The notes: generated from the sequence alone by a model not told the origin. 64,000 nt of DNA from Sulfitobacter dubius (GCF_900113435.1 NZ_FOPG01000001.1:1695726-1759725); one strand, 5' to 3'. Positions 26,099 through 36,752 are shown, counted from the first letter of the stretch. Translations and numbers: made by a program.

Positions 26099-26126
26099 TT
26101 GACTTGCGCGCCCTCCCGCATTAGAG
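26099..26126 (+). promoter_or_regulatory. Candidate promoter of the rpmH operon
   Basis: TTGACT (26099-26104), 16 bases, TTAGAG (26121-26126). It lies 80 bases upstream of rpmH in a region without genes. Confidence 0.5.
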
Positions 26127-26207
26127 GACGGGCTTGAATTGACGCTGGCCGCGGTGGAACCCTTCAAGTGATTCCGTGCCCAGCCAGCTTTAAATGGAGA
26201 CGGAGCG

Positions 26208-26342
26208 ATGAAACGCACCTTTCAACCCTCGAACCTCGTGCGCAAGCGGCGCCATGGTTTCCGCGCACGTATGGCCACCAAAGCCGGTCGTAAGATCATC
26301 AACGCACGCCGCGCACAGGGCCGGAAATCGCTGAGCGCGTAA
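26208..26342 (+). CDS. rpmH: Ribosomal protein bL34
   Basis: 44 residues, too short for automatic long-frame lists but unmistakable: [20 protein letters not shown], then [17 protein letters not shown]. This is the full, invariant L34 length. GGAG lies upstream of the ATG. It starts the conserved rpmH-rnpA-yidD block. Confidence 0.97.
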   Translation: MKRTFQPSNLVRKRRHGFRARMATKAGRKIINARRAQGRKSLSA

Positions 26343-26368
26343 GCGCTTTCGATCTTCGGAACCAGAAT

Positions 26369-26791
26369 ATGACACCGCCGGAGGCACCCTTGAATGGCAC
26401 TTGCGCCACGAAGGGGAACCCTGCCCCGGCGGTTTCTCTGCGTTTGGAAACCCTGACCAAACGGGCGGATTTCCAGCGTGCAAGTCACGCCAAACGTGTG
26501 GCGACCCCGGGATTCATCCTGCAAATGCGACCCCGCCGGGAGGAAGAGCCCAGCGCGGCGCCCATTCGCGTGGGATTTACCTGCTCGAAAAAGGTCGGCA
26601 ACGCCGTTGCCCGCAACCGCGCCAAGCGCCGCTTGCGTGAAATCGCACGGCTGACCCTGCCGCAGACGGGCCAAGCGGGCATGGACTATGTCTTTGTCGG
26701 GCGGCGCGAGGCGACGGCGGCCCTGCCCTTCGACCAATTGCTTGCCGATCTCACCCGCGCGCTCGATATCCTGCACGGGGCGCGCAAATGA
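26369..26791 (+). CDS. rnpA: Ribonuclease P protein component
   Basis: 140 residues. The core shows [16 protein letters not shown] and the RNA-binding RNR motif in [19 protein letters not shown], which define RnpA. It binds the RNase P RNA and helps 5' maturation of tRNA. The first 20 residues are an extension; a start a few codons later is possible. It sits 26 bases after rpmH and overlaps yidD by four bases. Confidence 0.95.
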   Translation: MTPPEAPLNGTCATKGNPAPAVSLRLETLTKRADFQRASHAKRVATPGFILQMRPRREEEPSAAPIRVGFTCSKKVGNAVARNRAKRRLREIARLTLPQTGQAGMDYVFVGRREATAALPFDQLLADLTRALDILHGARK

Positions 26792-27009
26792 CCCCCTTTG
26801 CGACGCTGCTCGCCCTACCGGTGCGCGGCTACCGGCTGCTCTTCAGCCCGTGGGTCGGATACAATTGTCGCTACCAGCCCACCTGCAGTGCCTATGCGCT
26901 GGAAGCGTTGCAAAAGCACGGCGGTCTGCGGGGCGGATGGCTGGCCGCGCGGCGCATCGCCCGCTGCCATCCATGGGGACAAAGCGGAATCGACAACGTC
27001 CCCGATTAG
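26788..27009 (+). CDS. yidD: Membrane protein insertion efficiency factor YidD
   Basis: 73 residues with the family signature: [31 protein letters not shown], two Cys residues in CRYQPTCS, and [16 protein letters not shown]. It is a small amphipathic inner-membrane protein that assists YidC. It overlaps rnpA through ATGA. The yidC gene is not directly next; ttcA and a GGDEF-EAL gene lie between. Confidence 0.93.
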   Translation: MTPFATLLALPVRGYRLLFSPWVGYNCRYQPTCSAYALEALQKHGGLRGGWLAARRIARCHPWGQSGIDNVPD

Positions 27010-27075
27010 CGTCACGCTTGCGGCAAAGGGGTAAAATGCCCTAGGTGAAGCCAAGTTGATAGTGAGAGACAGACG

Positions 27076-27945
27076 ATGCTGGACGAAACCAACGAGATTC
27101 ACCCCCTCTTTGCCGGCGCACCGCAAAGCACCGAGTTCAAGAAACTGCGCAAGCGTATCGTCCGCATGACCCGCGAGGCGATCGACCAATACGGTATGGT
27201 CGAGCCGACCGCCGAGGGCGCGCCGAAACCCAAATGGCTGGTCTGCCTGTCGGGCGGCAAAGACAGCTACACCCTGCTTGCGGTCCTGCATGAATTGCAA
27301 TGGCGCGGCCTGCTGCCTGTCGAGCTTCTGGCTTGCAACCTCGATCAAGGCCAGCCGAACTTTCCGGCCACCGTGCTGCCGGAATTCCTTGAAAAGATGG
27401 GCGTTCCGCATCGCATCGAATATCAAGACACCTACTCAATCGTGATGGACAAGATCCCCGCCGGACGCACCTTTTGCGCCCTTTGCAGCCGCCTGCGCCG
27501 CGGCAATCTCTACCGGATCGCGCGGGAGGAGGGCTGCTCTGCCGTGGTGCTGGGGCATCACCGGGATGACATTCTAGAAACCTTCTTCATGAACCTCTTC
27601 CACGGCGGGCGACTGGCGACGATGCCGCCCAAACTGGTTAACGAGGAAGGTGACTTGTTCCTCTACCGCCCCCTCGCCCATGTGGCTGAAAGCGATTGCG
27701 AACGCTTTGCCACGGCGATGAATTACCCGATCATTCCTTGCGATCTTTGCGGGTCTCAAGACGGGCTACAGCGCCAGCAGGTAAAGGCGATTCTCGATGG
27801 TTGGGAGACTAATAGCCCCGGCCGACGGCAGGTGATGTTCCGGGCCCTGATGAATGCCCGCCCCTCGCATCTTCTGGATCCAAATCTCTTCGACTTTGCG
27901 GGGCTGATGCGGAACTTTGAGGGTACGAAGCAAGAACAATTTTAG
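27076..27945 (+). CDS. ttcA: tRNA 2-thiocytidine biosynthesis protein TtcA
   Basis: 289 residues. The PP-loop ATP-binding motif SGGKDS follows KWLVCL (about residue 58), and the Fe-S-ligating CxxC motifs are present: [11 protein letters not shown] and [13 protein letters not shown]. TtcA thiolates C32 of certain tRNAs, including tRNA-Arg(ACG), which is encoded in this same window. GAGAG lies upstream of the ATG. It follows yidD by 66 bases. Confidence 0.95.
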   Translation: MLDETNEIHPLFAGAPQSTEFKKLRKRIVRMTREAIDQYGMVEPTAEGAPKPKWLVCLSGGKDSYTLLAVLHELQWRGLLPVELLACNLDQGQPNFPATVLPEFLEKMGVPHRIEYQDTYSIVMDKIPAGRTFCALCSRLRRGNLYRIAREEGCSAVVLGHHRDDILETFFMNLFHGGRLATMPPKLVNEEGDLFLYRPLAHVAESDCERFATAMNYPIIPCDLCGSQDGLQRQQVKAILDGWETNSPGRRQVMFRALMNARPSHLLDPNLFDFAGLMRNFEGTKQEQF

Positions 27946-28052
27946 ATAAGAATCCACAAGAAACTGCTCTCTGTTAACCCACAGCACACCCCAAAGGCGA
28001 TATTCCACTTTCGAAGGCGCAGACATTGCGTACATAAGATAGGGATATCGCG

Positions 28053-29663
28053 ATGGCACTTTACCAGCGTTCTGGGCTAACGCAGCTGCGCCAGTCGTTT
28101 GCCGCTTTGCTCAGCGGACAGGCCGCTTTGGCTTTCCTTCCTGCAATGTCATTGCTTGCATTTTGGCTTGGCGGTGAATTGGCTTTGATCACGACCTCCG
28201 CCGCGCTGCCGCTTCTATACCTTGCAGGACAGCGTTTCGGTGGGGGGGTAATGTTGCCCCGGGATGCGGTCAGCGGCATACTTCAGCGCCGCACTTTTGA
28301 AGAATTGACCGAACAAGACTTTCAGCGCGCCCGATCACAGGGGCGATTGTCAGCAACGTTTTTCATCGCGATTGAGGAATTCGACCAGCTTATCGAACGT
28401 TACGGTCATGCGGCTGCCGACACCATTGTCCGACAAAGCGGCCAACGTCTGGTTAGCGCCCTACGGGATGACGACAACATCGGCAAAATGGGAGAGGCGC
28501 GTTTTGCGATCTGCATGGCCCCAGTGCGCCAGCTTGACCTTGAGCTTTGCATCCAACTCGCTGGAAGGGTTCAAACAGCATTGGAAGAGCCTATCTCTGT
28601 CGACGGCGTGACCGTTTATCTAACCGCCTCGGTTGGCTTTTGCCTCAGCACCCGCGCCCCGGGTCCCGATGGCGCCGCATGGCTTGCTGCTGCAGCCACC
28701 GCCCTGCGTATTGCGCAACAACACGGACCTTCTTCCATACGTGCCTTCTCTGATCAGATGCGGCGCGAAACCGAAAACCGCGCAGAACTGCGCGAGGACG
28801 TCACGATCGCCTTGGATGGCGGCCAAATTCAGCCTTGGTTCCAGCCGCAAATCTCAACCGACACAGGCCAGATCACCGGGTTTGAAGCCTTGGCACGCTG
28901 GAACCACCCGGTGCGCGGCATGATCCCCCCTTCGGATTTCCTACCCGCGATCGAAGAAGCCGGCCTTCTAGAACGATTGGCCGAGGTGATGATGTACCAT
29001 TCCTTCGCCGCGCTCAAAGCCTGGGACAGCTCCGGCACGGAGGTGCCGCAGATTGGCGTGAACTTCGCCGGTGGCGAACTTGCCAACCCCCGGCTGATTG
29101 ACAAAATAACTTGGGAGCTGGACCGTTTTGATCTGAGCCCAAACAGACTTGCTGTCGAAGTTCTTGAGACTGTCGTCGCATCTACCCCCGACGATGTGAT
29201 CACGCGAAATATCAATGCCTTGGGCAAGCTGGGCTGTCGTATTGACCTTGATGACTTTGGCACTGGCAATGCCTCCATCGCCTCAATCCGCCGTTTTTCG
29301 GTCAGTCGGATCAAAATTGATCGGTCGTTCGTCATGAAAACGGACCGAGACCCGGACCAACAGCGTATGATTGGTGCGATCCTCACCATGGCCGAAAGGC
29401 TGGGCGTCGAAACCCTTGCCGAAGGGGTGGAAACGGTGGGAGAGAAGTTTTGCTGGCGCAACTTGGCTGTGATCATGTGCAGGGATTCGGCATCGCACGT
29501 CCCATGCCGTTTGAACAAACGCTGGACTGGATTGCCCGCCACAATGCAAAACTACAAGATGTTCCACGTATCATGGACGGCCGCGCAACCTAGCGCGTCC
29601 ATTTTGCCCAAGCATCAGCAAAATCCAACATTTAGCCGCAGCAGGCAAACGAGAGGCGCATGA
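28053..29663 (+). CDS. Degenerate GGDEF plus EAL domain protein with a frameshifted C-terminus
   Basis: 536 residues as read. A hydrophobic N-terminus with two membrane segments (about 20-65) is followed by a GGDEF-like domain whose signature is replaced by ARFAICM, so diguanylate cyclase activity is unlikely. The EAL domain has FEALARWNHP (about 276), IDLDDFGTG (about 399), KIDRSF and LAEGVET. Directly after GVETVGEK the reading frame shifts: one step back at the T run 29448-29451 restores LLAQLGCDHVQGFGIARPMP, with the spacing normal for the family, and ends at TAG 29591-29593. The unshifted frame loses the conserved Gln and reads a meaningless tail to 29663. It is either a pseudogene, an assembly error or slippage. 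Role: c-di-GMP turnover, if functional. Confidence 0.85.
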   Translation: MALYQRSGLTQLRQSFAALLSGQAALAFLPAMSLLAFWLGGELALITTSAALPLLYLAGQRFGGGVMLPRDAVSGILQRRTFEELTEQDFQRARSQGRLSATFFIAIEEFDQLIERYGHAAADTIVRQSGQRLVSALRDDDNIGKMGEARFAICMAPVRQLDLELCIQLAGRVQTALEEPISVDGVTVYLTASVGFCLSTRAPGPDGAAWLAAAATALRIAQQHGPSSIRAFSDQMRRETENRAELREDVTIALDGGQIQPWFQPQISTDTGQITGFEALARWNHPVRGMIPPSDFLPAIEEAGLLERLAEVMMYHSFAALKAWDSSGTEVPQIGVNFAGGELANPRLIDKITWELDRFDLSPNRLAVEVLETVVASTPDDVITRNINALGKLGCRIDLDDFGTGNASIASIRRFSVSRIKIDRSFVMKTDRDPDQQRMIGAILTMAERLGVETLAEGVETVGEKFCWRNLAVIMCRDSASHVPCRLNKRWTGLPATMQNYKMFHVSWTAAQPSASILPKHQQNPTFSRSRQTRGA

Positions 29664-29893
29664 CAAACCAGTAACCGTTTCACAATCCCAAAGAACTTCC
29701 CGGCTTGCGCGATGGGCCAAAGCCGCCACGCAACCAACCCTATCAACTCTCCCCGGCAGAACTCCGCAAAACCCATGCCAGATGGAGCAAAACCACCCCA
29801 TACGCCCAGTGATCCTACCCGATTCCGCTTGACCTTTGGCCCCGCACTCTGTTGAACCCCCGTGATATTCAAAGACATCAGGTGGCGGTCCCC
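29594..29893. other. Interval before yidC
   Basis: Apart from the unshifted tail of the EAL frame, I see no gene or clear terminator in these 300 bases. Confidence 0.4.
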
Positions 29894-31765
29894 ATGGACG
29901 AACAGAACAAGAATCTCATCCTTGCCACGGCGCTCAGCTTTGCCGTCATCCTCGTGTGGTTCCTCTTGTTCCCGCCCCCCGAAGCCGACCCTGCGCTAGA
30001 GAACAGCGTCGAGATGACCCAAACCGAAGATGGCACCTCCGTTCCCGCTTCCCCAGCAGAGACGGCTGCGGCACCCGGTACGGATACCGGCGAAGGCGCC
30101 GCCCCCGAAGGCCGCCGCGCCGCACTGGCCGATGCGCCTCGGGTTGAAATCGCGACCGATAAGGTCAGTGGCTCTATTTCCCTGATGGGTGGTCGGATTG
30201 ATGATCTCAAGCTGAACGACTACCAAACCACTCTCGATGAAAACGCCGAAGTGGTCACCCTGCTCTCTCCCGAAGGGTCGAGCGACGCCTATTACGCCCT
30301 GCACGGCTGGGCGGCAGGCTCCGGCCTTGGGCCTGATGCGGTTCCGGGCGTAGACACGCTTTGGACCCTCAGCGAAGGTGAGGCTTTGGGCGTTGACAGC
30401 CCCGTCACCCTGACATGGGACAACGGTGCCGGTCAGGTCTTCACCCGCCAAATTTCGGTTGATGATGAATATATGTTCGACATCACCCAGAGCGTCACTA
30501 ACAACGGCGAGGCGCCCGTCAACCTTGCCCCGTTTGGCATGATCGCTCAGCACGGATTGCCCGAAGACCTGAAAAGCTTCTTCATCTTGCACGAAGGCGC
30601 CGTTTCGATGGCCAATGGCGAGTTGTCGGAAGTTGATTGGGACGACATCGCCGAAGCTGAGGTAAACAGCACTTGGGGCCGCCCCGCCGTGGTCACCGAA
30701 GGCGTCACCGAAGGCTGGGTCGGCTTTACCGATCACTATTGGCAGGCGGTGCTGATCCCCGAAGCAGGCGAGACCTTTGAACAGGCGCTCACCTATGACC
30801 CGCGCGCCGACACCTACCGCGCTTTCACCCGCCAACCGACCCGCTCGGTCGCCGCAGGCGAAAGCGTAAGCACTTCCAGCAAGTTCTTCGCAGGCGCGAA
30901 GGAATGGGAAACACTGCAAGATTACCAATCCGCAGGCGTTGCCAAATTCATCGACAGCATCGACTGGGGTTGGTTCTTCTTTCTGACCAAGCCGATCTTC
31001 TGGCTGCTGCACAACCTGAACCAACTGATCGGTAACATGGGCGTTGCGATTATCGGCCTGACCCTGCTGATCAAAGCGCTGCTCTTCCCTCTGGCCTATA
31101 AATCCTACGTCTCCATGGCGCGGATGAAAGAGCTTCAGCCCGAGATGGAAAAGCTGAAGAAGGATGCGGGCGACGACCGTCAGAAGATGCAGCAAGGCAT
31201 GATGGAGCTTTACAAGAAGAACAAGGTGAACCCCGCTGCGGGCTGTCTGCCGATCCTGATGCAGATTCCAATCTTCTTCTCGCTCTACAAAGTTATCTTT
31301 GTCACCATCGAACTGCGCCACGCGCCCTTCTTTGGCCCGTTCCAAGACCTTAGCTCACCCGATCCAACCTCGATCATGAACCTTTGGGGGCTGCTGCCCT
31401 ATGCCGCGCCTGAGCCTGGCTCGATGCTGGCGCTGGTGTTCATCGGCATTCTGCCGCTGCTCTTGGGTATCTCCATGTTCTTGCAGCAAAAATTGAACCC
31501 GGCCCCCACCGATCCGACACAGCAGATGATCTTTGCTTGGATGCCTTGGGTCTTCATGTTCATGCTGGGCGGCTTTGCATCTGGCCTCGTGGTGTACTGG
31601 ATCGCGAACAACACGATTACCTTTACGCAGCAGTACCTGATCATGCGCAGCCAGGGATACAAACCTGACCTTTGGGGCAACATCGCGGGCGGCTTTAAAC
31701 GGACGCCCAAGGGCAACGCAGCCAACGCAGATGCCAAACCCAAGTCTGGCAAGTCGAAAAAGTGA
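29894..31765 (+). CDS. yidC: Membrane protein insertase YidC
   Basis: 623 residues. I chose the ATG at 29894 (MDEQNKNLILATALSF), preceded by AGGTGG; an upstream ATG at 29852 would add 14 untypical residues. One N-terminal membrane helix, a large periplasmic beta domain (about 100-350), and the C-terminal Oxa1-type core with five helices follow (NMGVAIIGLTLLIKALLFPL, GCLPILMQIPIFFSLYKVIF, LVVYWIANNTITFTQQYLIM). The Lys-rich tail (PKSGKSKK) suits ribosome binding. It inserts inner-membrane proteins with or without SecYEG. Its stop overlaps the start of the MOSC gene (TGATG). Confidence 0.97.
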   Translation: MDEQNKNLILATALSFAVILVWFLLFPPPEADPALENSVEMTQTEDGTSVPASPAETAAAPGTDTGEGAAPEGRRAALADAPRVEIATDKVSGSISLMGGRIDDLKLNDYQTTLDENAEVVTLLSPEGSSDAYYALHGWAAGSGLGPDAVPGVDTLWTLSEGEALGVDSPVTLTWDNGAGQVFTRQISVDDEYMFDITQSVTNNGEAPVNLAPFGMIAQHGLPEDLKSFFILHEGAVSMANGELSEVDWDDIAEAEVNSTWGRPAVVTEGVTEGWVGFTDHYWQAVLIPEAGETFEQALTYDPRADTYRAFTRQPTRSVAAGESVSTSSKFFAGAKEWETLQDYQSAGVAKFIDSIDWGWFFFLTKPIFWLLHNLNQLIGNMGVAIIGLTLLIKALLFPLAYKSYVSMARMKELQPEMEKLKKDAGDDRQKMQQGMMELYKKNKVNPAAGCLPILMQIPIFFSLYKVIFVTIELRHAPFFGPFQDLSSPDPTSIMNLWGLLPYAAPEPGSMLALVFIGILPLLLGISMFLQQKLNPAPTDPTQQMIFAWMPWVFMFMLGGFASGLVVYWIANNTITFTQQYLIMRSQGYKPDLWGNIAGGFKRTPKGNAANADAKPKSGKSKK

Positions 31766-32502
31766 TGCAGATCACCGCGCTCAACCGGCATCCGCTCAAG
31801 GCCCATGGCCGCGAGACGGTTGAGCGTGTGACCCTGCACGCCGGGCAATCTATGCCCTATGATCGCCTTTGGGCCGTGGCGCATGATGCCTCCAAAGCCA
31901 TGCCGGGCGACTGGGCGCGGTGTTTGAATTTTACGCGGGGCGCGTCCTCTCCGCAGTTGCAAGCGATTACGGCCAAGCTTGACGAAACAAGCGAGATGCT
32001 GACCTTGCATCATCCAAAGCGAGGCGAGATCACCTTTCACCCTGATCGCGACAAAGCAGCCTTCCTTGATTGGGTTGGCCCTTTGGTGGCTGAAGGCCGG
32101 GCCGCGCCGGTGGACATCCTGCGCCTTGATGGCCGCGGCTATACCGACAGTGCCGAGCCGACACTTTCGCTGAACAGCCTTGCCTCTCACGCCGCTGTCG
32201 AAGCGCTTTGCGGCACCCCGCTGCAAACCGCCCGTTGGCGCGGCAACATCTGGTTTGACGGGGCCGCCCCTTGGGATGAATTCGAATGGGTCGGGCGCGA
32301 TATGAAAATCGGTGGCGCACGGTTGCATGTGTCCAAACGCATCACTCGCTGCCTTGCAACCACCGTAAACACCGACACCGGCGCACGCGACGTGGACACA
32401 CTCGCGGCACTTGACCAATTGGGTCACCGCGACTTCGGTGTTACCCTGACCGTCACCACCGGCGGAGAGATCGCCGTGGGCGACGAACTGGAGCTGATTT
32501 GA
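31765..32502 (+). CDS. MOSC domain-containing protein
   Basis: 245 residues. The N-terminal beta-barrel MOSC_N-like part (ALNRHPLKAHGRETVERVTLHAGQ) is followed by the MOSC core with RWRGNIWFDGAAPWDEFEWVGR and the conserved Cys in KRITRCLATTVNTDTG. MOSC proteins act in sulfur transfer from molybdenum-cofactor sulfurases or as subunits of molybdenum hydroxylamine-type reductases; the substrate here is unknown. It overlaps yidC by one base and engB by one base (TGATG both times), so all three are coupled. Confidence 0.88.
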   Translation: MQITALNRHPLKAHGRETVERVTLHAGQSMPYDRLWAVAHDASKAMPGDWARCLNFTRGASSPQLQAITAKLDETSEMLTLHHPKRGEITFHPDRDKAAFLDWVGPLVAEGRAAPVDILRLDGRGYTDSAEPTLSLNSLASHAAVEALCGTPLQTARWRGNIWFDGAAPWDEFEWVGRDMKIGGARLHVSKRITRCLATTVNTDTGARDVDTLAALDQLGHRDFGVTLTVTTGGEIAVGDELELI

Positions 32503-33152
32503 TGCAAGTGAACTACACCATTGCCGAGGAGCCGGACGCGCCGAGCGCCGAAAAAGGCCGGATGCTTTTCGCCGGTGAGACGACATTCGTCAAAGGCGTG
32601 GTGGCGATGGACGGGCTGCCCCCCCCAGACCGGATGGAGGTCTGCTTTGCGGGCCGCTCCAACGTCGGGAAATCGACCCTGATCAACGCGCTGACGGGCA
32701 TGAAAGCACTGGCGCGGGCCTCGAACACGCCGGGCCGCACGCAGGAGATTAACTTCTTTACCGCGGGCGAAGAGCATTACCTCGTCGACCTGCCGGGCTA
32801 TGGCTATGCCAATGCCCCATTGCCCGTGGTCGAGAAATGGCAGCGCCTGCTCAAGCAATACCTTTCGGGCCGCCAGACATTGCGCCGCGCCTTCGTGCTG
32901 ATCGACGCGCGGCATGGGGTCAAAAAGGTCGACAATGAAATCATGTCCCTGCTCGACAGCTCTGCCGTGACCTTCCAAGTGGTGCTGACCAAAGCTGATA
33001 AGGTCAAAGAAGCCGAGCGTGAGAAGATCCTAACGCAGGTGAAAGACGCGCTGAGCAAACACCCCGCCGCCTACCCGGAGATTGTCGTGACATCTTCGGA
33101 AAAGGGCTGGGGCATCCCGACCTTGCGTGCCATCATCGCCACGCTGGTATAA
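32502..33152 (+). CDS. engB: Ribosome biogenesis GTPase EngB/YsxC
   Basis: 216 residues. The GTPase motifs are in order: G1 AGRSNVGKST, G2 region TPGRTQ, G3 DLPGYG, G4 TKADK and G5 SSEKGWG. EngB is an essential GTPase for assembly of the large ribosomal subunit. The ATG overlaps the MOSC stop. Confidence 0.96.
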   Translation: MQVNYTIAEEPDAPSAEKGRMLFAGETTFVKGVVAMDGLPPPDRMEVCFAGRSNVGKSTLINALTGMKALARASNTPGRTQEINFFTAGEEHYLVDLPGYGYANAPLPVVEKWQRLLKQYLSGRQTLRRAFVLIDARHGVKKVDNEIMSLLDSSAVTFQVVLTKADKVKEAEREKILTQVKDALSKHPAAYPEIVVTSSEKGWGIPTLRAIIATLV

Positions 33153-33188
33153 CACCTCCGCCGCTATCGGCTTCCCATGGGTCAACAG

Positions 33189-34052
33189 ATGAGAACGCAA
33201 GACATGAACCGCGACTGGATCGCCACTGCCCGCACACTCAGCCAAGCCCTGCCCTTTTTGCAACGCTACGCCGATGCCACCGTGGTCATCAAACTTGGCG
33301 GTCATGCAATGGGCAGCGATGAGGCGATGGATGAATTCGCCCGCGATGTCGCGCTGATGCGGCAGGTCGGGGTGAACCCGGTGATCGTCCATGGCGGCGG
33401 GCCGATGATCAACGACATGCTGGCGCGGCTGAACATCAAATCGGAATTCGTGAACGGCAAGCGCGTCACCGATGCCGCGACCATGGAAGTGGTCGAGATG
33501 GTCCTGTCGGGCCTCGTCAATGCGCGGATCGTACAGGCGATCTCGGAGCAAGGTGGCCGTGCGGTTGGTGTCTCGGGCAAGGACAGCGGCCTGATCGTTT
33601 GCGACCCCGAAGACCCCGTTCTGGGCCTCGTGGGCAACCCAACGCAGGTCAATCCGCGCATCCTGCGCGATTTCGCCGATAAGGGCATCATTCCCGTCAT
33701 CGCACCTCTCGGCATGGGCCGCGGGGGGGAGACCTATAACATCAACGGTGACACCGCCGCAGGCGCCATTGCGGGCGCGCTGAAGGCTGATCGTCTGTTA
33801 CTGCTTACTGATGTGGCAGGCGTCAAAGATGGCTCGGGCGAGGTGGTTACCGACCTGACGGCAAGCCAGATCAACGAGATGATCGCGGACGGCACAATTG
33901 CGGGCGGGATGATCCCGAAGGTGCAGACCGCGCTGGATGCGCTCGAAGGTGGCGTGCGTGCGGCGGTGATCCTCGATGGTCGTGCGCCAAATGCCTGCCT
34001 GTTGGAACTCTTCACCGAACACGGCGCGGGCAGCATCATTCGCAAGGGGTAA
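33189..34052 (+). CDS. argB: Acetylglutamate kinase
   Basis: 287 residues from ATG 33189; starts at 33177 and 33204 are also possible since none has a strong ribosome-binding site. Amino-acid-kinase motifs are clear: [47 protein letters not shown] and [14 protein letters not shown]. It phosphorylates N-acetylglutamate in the second step of arginine synthesis. It is located after engB, 36 bases on. Confidence 0.95.
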   Translation: MRTQDMNRDWIATARTLSQALPFLQRYADATVVIKLGGHAMGSDEAMDEFARDVALMRQVGVNPVIVHGGGPMINDMLARLNIKSEFVNGKRVTDAATMEVVEMVLSGLVNARIVQAISEQGGRAVGVSGKDSGLIVCDPEDPVLGLVGNPTQVNPRILRDFADKGIIPVIAPLGMGRGGETYNINGDTAAGAIAGALKADRLLLLTDVAGVKDGSGEVVTDLTASQINEMIADGTIAGGMIPKVQTALDALEGGVRAAVILDGRAPNACLLELFTEHGAGSIIRKG

Positions 34053-34112
34053 AGCCCTTGCCCCCTGCCCCTGCTTCGCGCCTATGATGGGCCGAGCAGT
34101 GAAAGGAATGAC

Positions 34113-34607
34113 ATGCGCCGCCTGATCCTAATGCGACATGCGAAATCGGACTGGTCCCACGGGACCAGCGATCACGATCGCCCTCTGAACCCCCGTGGGC
34201 GTAGCGCTGCCGAAGCGCTTGGCAACTGGTTACGGGCTGAAGGGCTGCTGCCTGATGCGGTGCTCTGTTCCACGGCGGCGCGCACGCGCGAAACCTGCGC
34301 GATTTTGAACCTGCCTGAAAGCTGCGCAGTGGAACACCTCCGCCAGCTTTACCTCGCCGAACCCAGTGAGATTATAGCAAACCTGCGCCAGCGGGCGACC
34401 GGCGACACAGTGTTGCTTGTAGCGCATAACCCCGGCATTGCCGCTGCCGCAGAGCTGCTGTTGCAGCAGACGCCCGATCAGGATGCCTTTGATCGCTATC
34501 CTTCCGGCGCAACCACGGTGATGGATTTCGACATCGACAATTGGGCCGACCTTGCCCCCGGTAGCGGTGCGCTGCACGCCTTTACCGTCCCGAAGCAACT
34601 GGTCTGA
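34113..34607 (+). CDS. SixA-like histidine phosphatase
   Basis: 164 residues of the histidine phosphatase branch. The catalytic RHG-type motif is MRHAKSDW, the second Arg is in TAARTRETC, and the second His is in LLVAHNPGI. Family members (SixA) remove phosphate from HPt-domain histidines of phosphorelays; whether this one does, for example on the hybrid kinase at 1129-3717, is unknown. It is followed by a bidirectional terminator. Confidence 0.88.
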   Translation: MRRLILMRHAKSDWSHGTSDHDRPLNPRGRSAAEALGNWLRAEGLLPDAVLCSTAARTRETCAILNLPESCAVEHLRQLYLAEPSEIIANLRQRATGDTVLLVAHNPGIAAAAELLLQQTPDQDAFDRYPSGATTVMDFDIDNWADLAPGSGALHAFTVPKQLV

Positions 34608-34612
34608 AACGC

Positions 34613-34642
34613 AAACGCCCCGACCGATTGGCCGGGGCGTTT
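34613..34642. terminator. Bidirectional terminator between convergent genes
   Basis: AAACGCCCCG pairs with CGGGGCGTTT. It lies between the convergent phosphatase gene and bztD and can act on either strand. Confidence 0.75.
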
Positions 34643-34668
34643 AGTTCACGGTACTGGCGCAGCGCGGA

Positions 34669-35436
34669 TCAGTGACCCAGAATCTGACTCAGGAACAGCT
34701 GTGTGCGCGGGCTCTGTGGGTTGTTGAAGAAGGCTTCCGGCTCGTTCTGCTCGACGATCTGGCCTTCGTCCATAAAGATCACCCGGTTCGCCACCTGACG
34801 GGCAAAACCCATCTCGTGGGTCACGCAGAGCATAGTCATACCCTCTTCGGCAAGCTCGATCATCGTGTCGAGCACCTCTTTGATCATCTCAGGATCAAGC
34901 GCCGATGTCGGCTCATCAAACAGCATGATGCGCGGGCGCATGCAAAGCGAACGGGCAATCGCCACACGCTGCTGCTGACCACCCGAAAGCTGGCCGGGGT
35001 ACTTGTTGGCCTGATCGGGGATCTTCACCTTTTCAAGGAAATGCATCGCCGTTTCTTCGGCTTCTTTCTTGGGTGTTTTGCGCACCCAAATCGGCGCCAG
35101 CGTGCAGTTTTCAAGGATCGTCAGATGCGGAAAGAGGTTGAAGTGCTGAAAGCACATGCCGACCTCAGAGCGGATCTTGTCGATGTTCTTGAGGTCCGAG
35201 GACAGAAGCGTGCCGTCAACCTCGATGGAGCCCTTCTGGTGCTCCTCCAGCGCGTTGATGCAGCGGATCAGCGTCGACTTGCCCGAGCCCGAGGGCCCGC
35301 AGATCACGATCCGCTCGCCGCGGTGCACCGTCAGGTCGATGTCGCGCAGCACGTGAAACGCGCCATACCATTTGTTCATGTTGTCGATACGGATCGCGAC
35401 TTCGTCGGATACTTTCATTTGTGCGGTCTCAGCCAT
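34669..35436 (-). CDS. bztD: Polar amino-acid ABC transporter, ATP-binding subunit
   Basis: 255 residues. Walker A is GPSGSGKST, the Q-loop region is FQHFNLFPH, the signature motif is [13 protein letters not shown], Walker B is [14 protein letters not shown] and the switch His is in VTHEMGF. It energises uptake of glutamate, glutamine, aspartate or asparagine by the Bzt/Aap family. It is the last gene of the bztABCD operon, 14 bases after bztC. Confidence 0.95.
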   Translation of the reverse strand: MAETAQMKVSDEVAIRIDNMNKWYGAFHVLRDIDLTVHRGERIVICGPSGSGKSTLIRCINALEEHQKGSIEVDGTLLSSDLKNIDKIRSEVGMCFQHFNLFPHLTILENCTLAPIWVRKTPKKEAEETAMHFLEKVKIPDQANKYPGQLSGGQQQRVAIARSLCMRPRIMLFDEPTSALDPEMIKEVLDTMIELAEEGMTMLCVTHEMGFARQVANRVIFMDEGQIVEQNEPEAFFNNPQSPRTQLFLSQILGH

Positions 35437-35450
35437 GCGAGAACCCTCCC

Positions 35451-36749
35451 TTAACGATGGTCAGTCGCAAGACGGCGTTCCAGCCACTGCGAATATTGTG
35501 AAATGCCGTAGCAAACGATGAAGAACAGCAACGAGGCGAACATGAAGAGTTCCCAGTAAACGCCGTTCCAATCGGTCGAAGCGAGGATCGGTCCGCGGAT
35601 CATGCCGATGATATCAAACAACGAGATGACCGAGACCAACGTGGTATCCTTGAACAGACCCACGGCGATGTTGACGATGCCCGGAATGGAGATCTTCATC
35701 GCCTGCGGCAGGATGATCAGACGCATCGCCTGCGCATAGTCGAGGCCAAGGCTGTCAGCGGCCTCATACTGGCCCTTCGGCAATGCGGCGAGGCCCCCCC
35801 GGATCACCTCAGCGATATAGGCCGAAGAAAACATGGTGATCATAATGACCACGCGGATGAAGAGATCGACCCCCGAACCCGGCGGGAAGAAATAGGCCAG
35901 CATCACGTTCGCCACGAACAGCAAGGTAATCAGCGGCACGCCCCGCACGAATTCGATAAAGACCACGCAGATGCCTTTAACGATCGGCAGGTGGGATTGA
36001 CGCCCCAGAGCCAGCGCGATGCCAATGGGCAGCGAAAGGGACACACAGGTGATACCCAGCATCATATTGAGCATGAAGCCACCAAGGTCACGGCTGGGGA
36101 TCGCCTCAAGCAGGGGCGACGCGGGGCGCAGCGCCTCCCCAATAAAGCCACCGACATACCAGACGATCACCGCAGCAACGATGCCGCCCGCCAGCGCCAT
36201 GGCAAAGCTTTTCTGCACCAGACGGCTATAGACGATATAGCCGGCCACGACGCCCAAGAGCGCAAAGATCGGCCCCCAGATCGGCCCGCCCCAGATCAGC
36301 CAGAAGGCAAGGAATGGATAAAGACCTGTAAAGAGCAGCATCTTGCGCGGCAGGTCGATGAACAGGACAGGCGCGGCAGCAAGGAACAGCAGCACCAGCG
36401 CAAGGGTCGGACGCCAGTATTGATCGCTTGGGTATTTAAACCCAAAGAGCAACTGGTGCCAACGCTCGCTTAGCACCGAGAAACAGGCCCCCGAAGCACC
36501 GTCAAGTATCTCACGGCACTCCGATAGGCTGCTGGCAGACCAGACCCCGTTCAGCAACCAAGGTAGAGAGCCCGCAAGCAGCAGATACAGGAAGTAAAGC
36601 GCCACGAGGGTCAGAATCGCATTGGCCCATGTCGGGAAAAGGTTGTCTTTCACCCATTTCAGCGGCCCGCCAACTTTGTCAGGCGGAGCGGCTGGCGGCA
36701 GGGAGGACTCGCGCACGAAGGCGATGGATTCAGCATGTGTATCTGACAT
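35451..36749 (-). CDS. bztC: Polar amino-acid ABC transporter, permease BztC/AapM
   Basis: 432 residues, typical of the extra-long permeases of the Bzt/Aap type. An N-terminal stretch with several membrane segments precedes the conserved core. The EAA loop is visible in [27 protein letters not shown]. It pairs with the permease encoded just upstream, starting three bases after its stop. Confidence 0.95.
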   Translation of the reverse strand: MSDTHAESIAFVRESSLPPAAPPDKVGGPLKWVKDNLFPTWANAILTLVALYFLYLLLAGSLPWLLNGVWSASSLSECREILDGASGACFSVLSERWHQLLFGFKYPSDQYWRPTLALVLLFLAAAPVLFIDLPRKMLLFTGLYPFLAFWLIWGGPIWGPIFALLGVVAGYIVYSRLVQKSFAMALAGGIVAAVIVWYVGGFIGEALRPASPLLEAIPSRDLGGFMLNMMLGITCVSLSLPIGIALALGRQSHLPIVKGICVVFIEFVRGVPLITLLFVANVMLAYFFPPGSGVDLFIRVVIMITMFSSAYIAEVIRGGLAALPKGQYEAADSLGLDYAQAMRLIILPQAMKISIPGIVNIAVGLFKDTTLVSVISLFDIIGMIRGPILASTDWNGVYWELFMFASLLFFIVCYGISQYSQWLERRLATDHR

Positions 36750-36752
36750 GGC

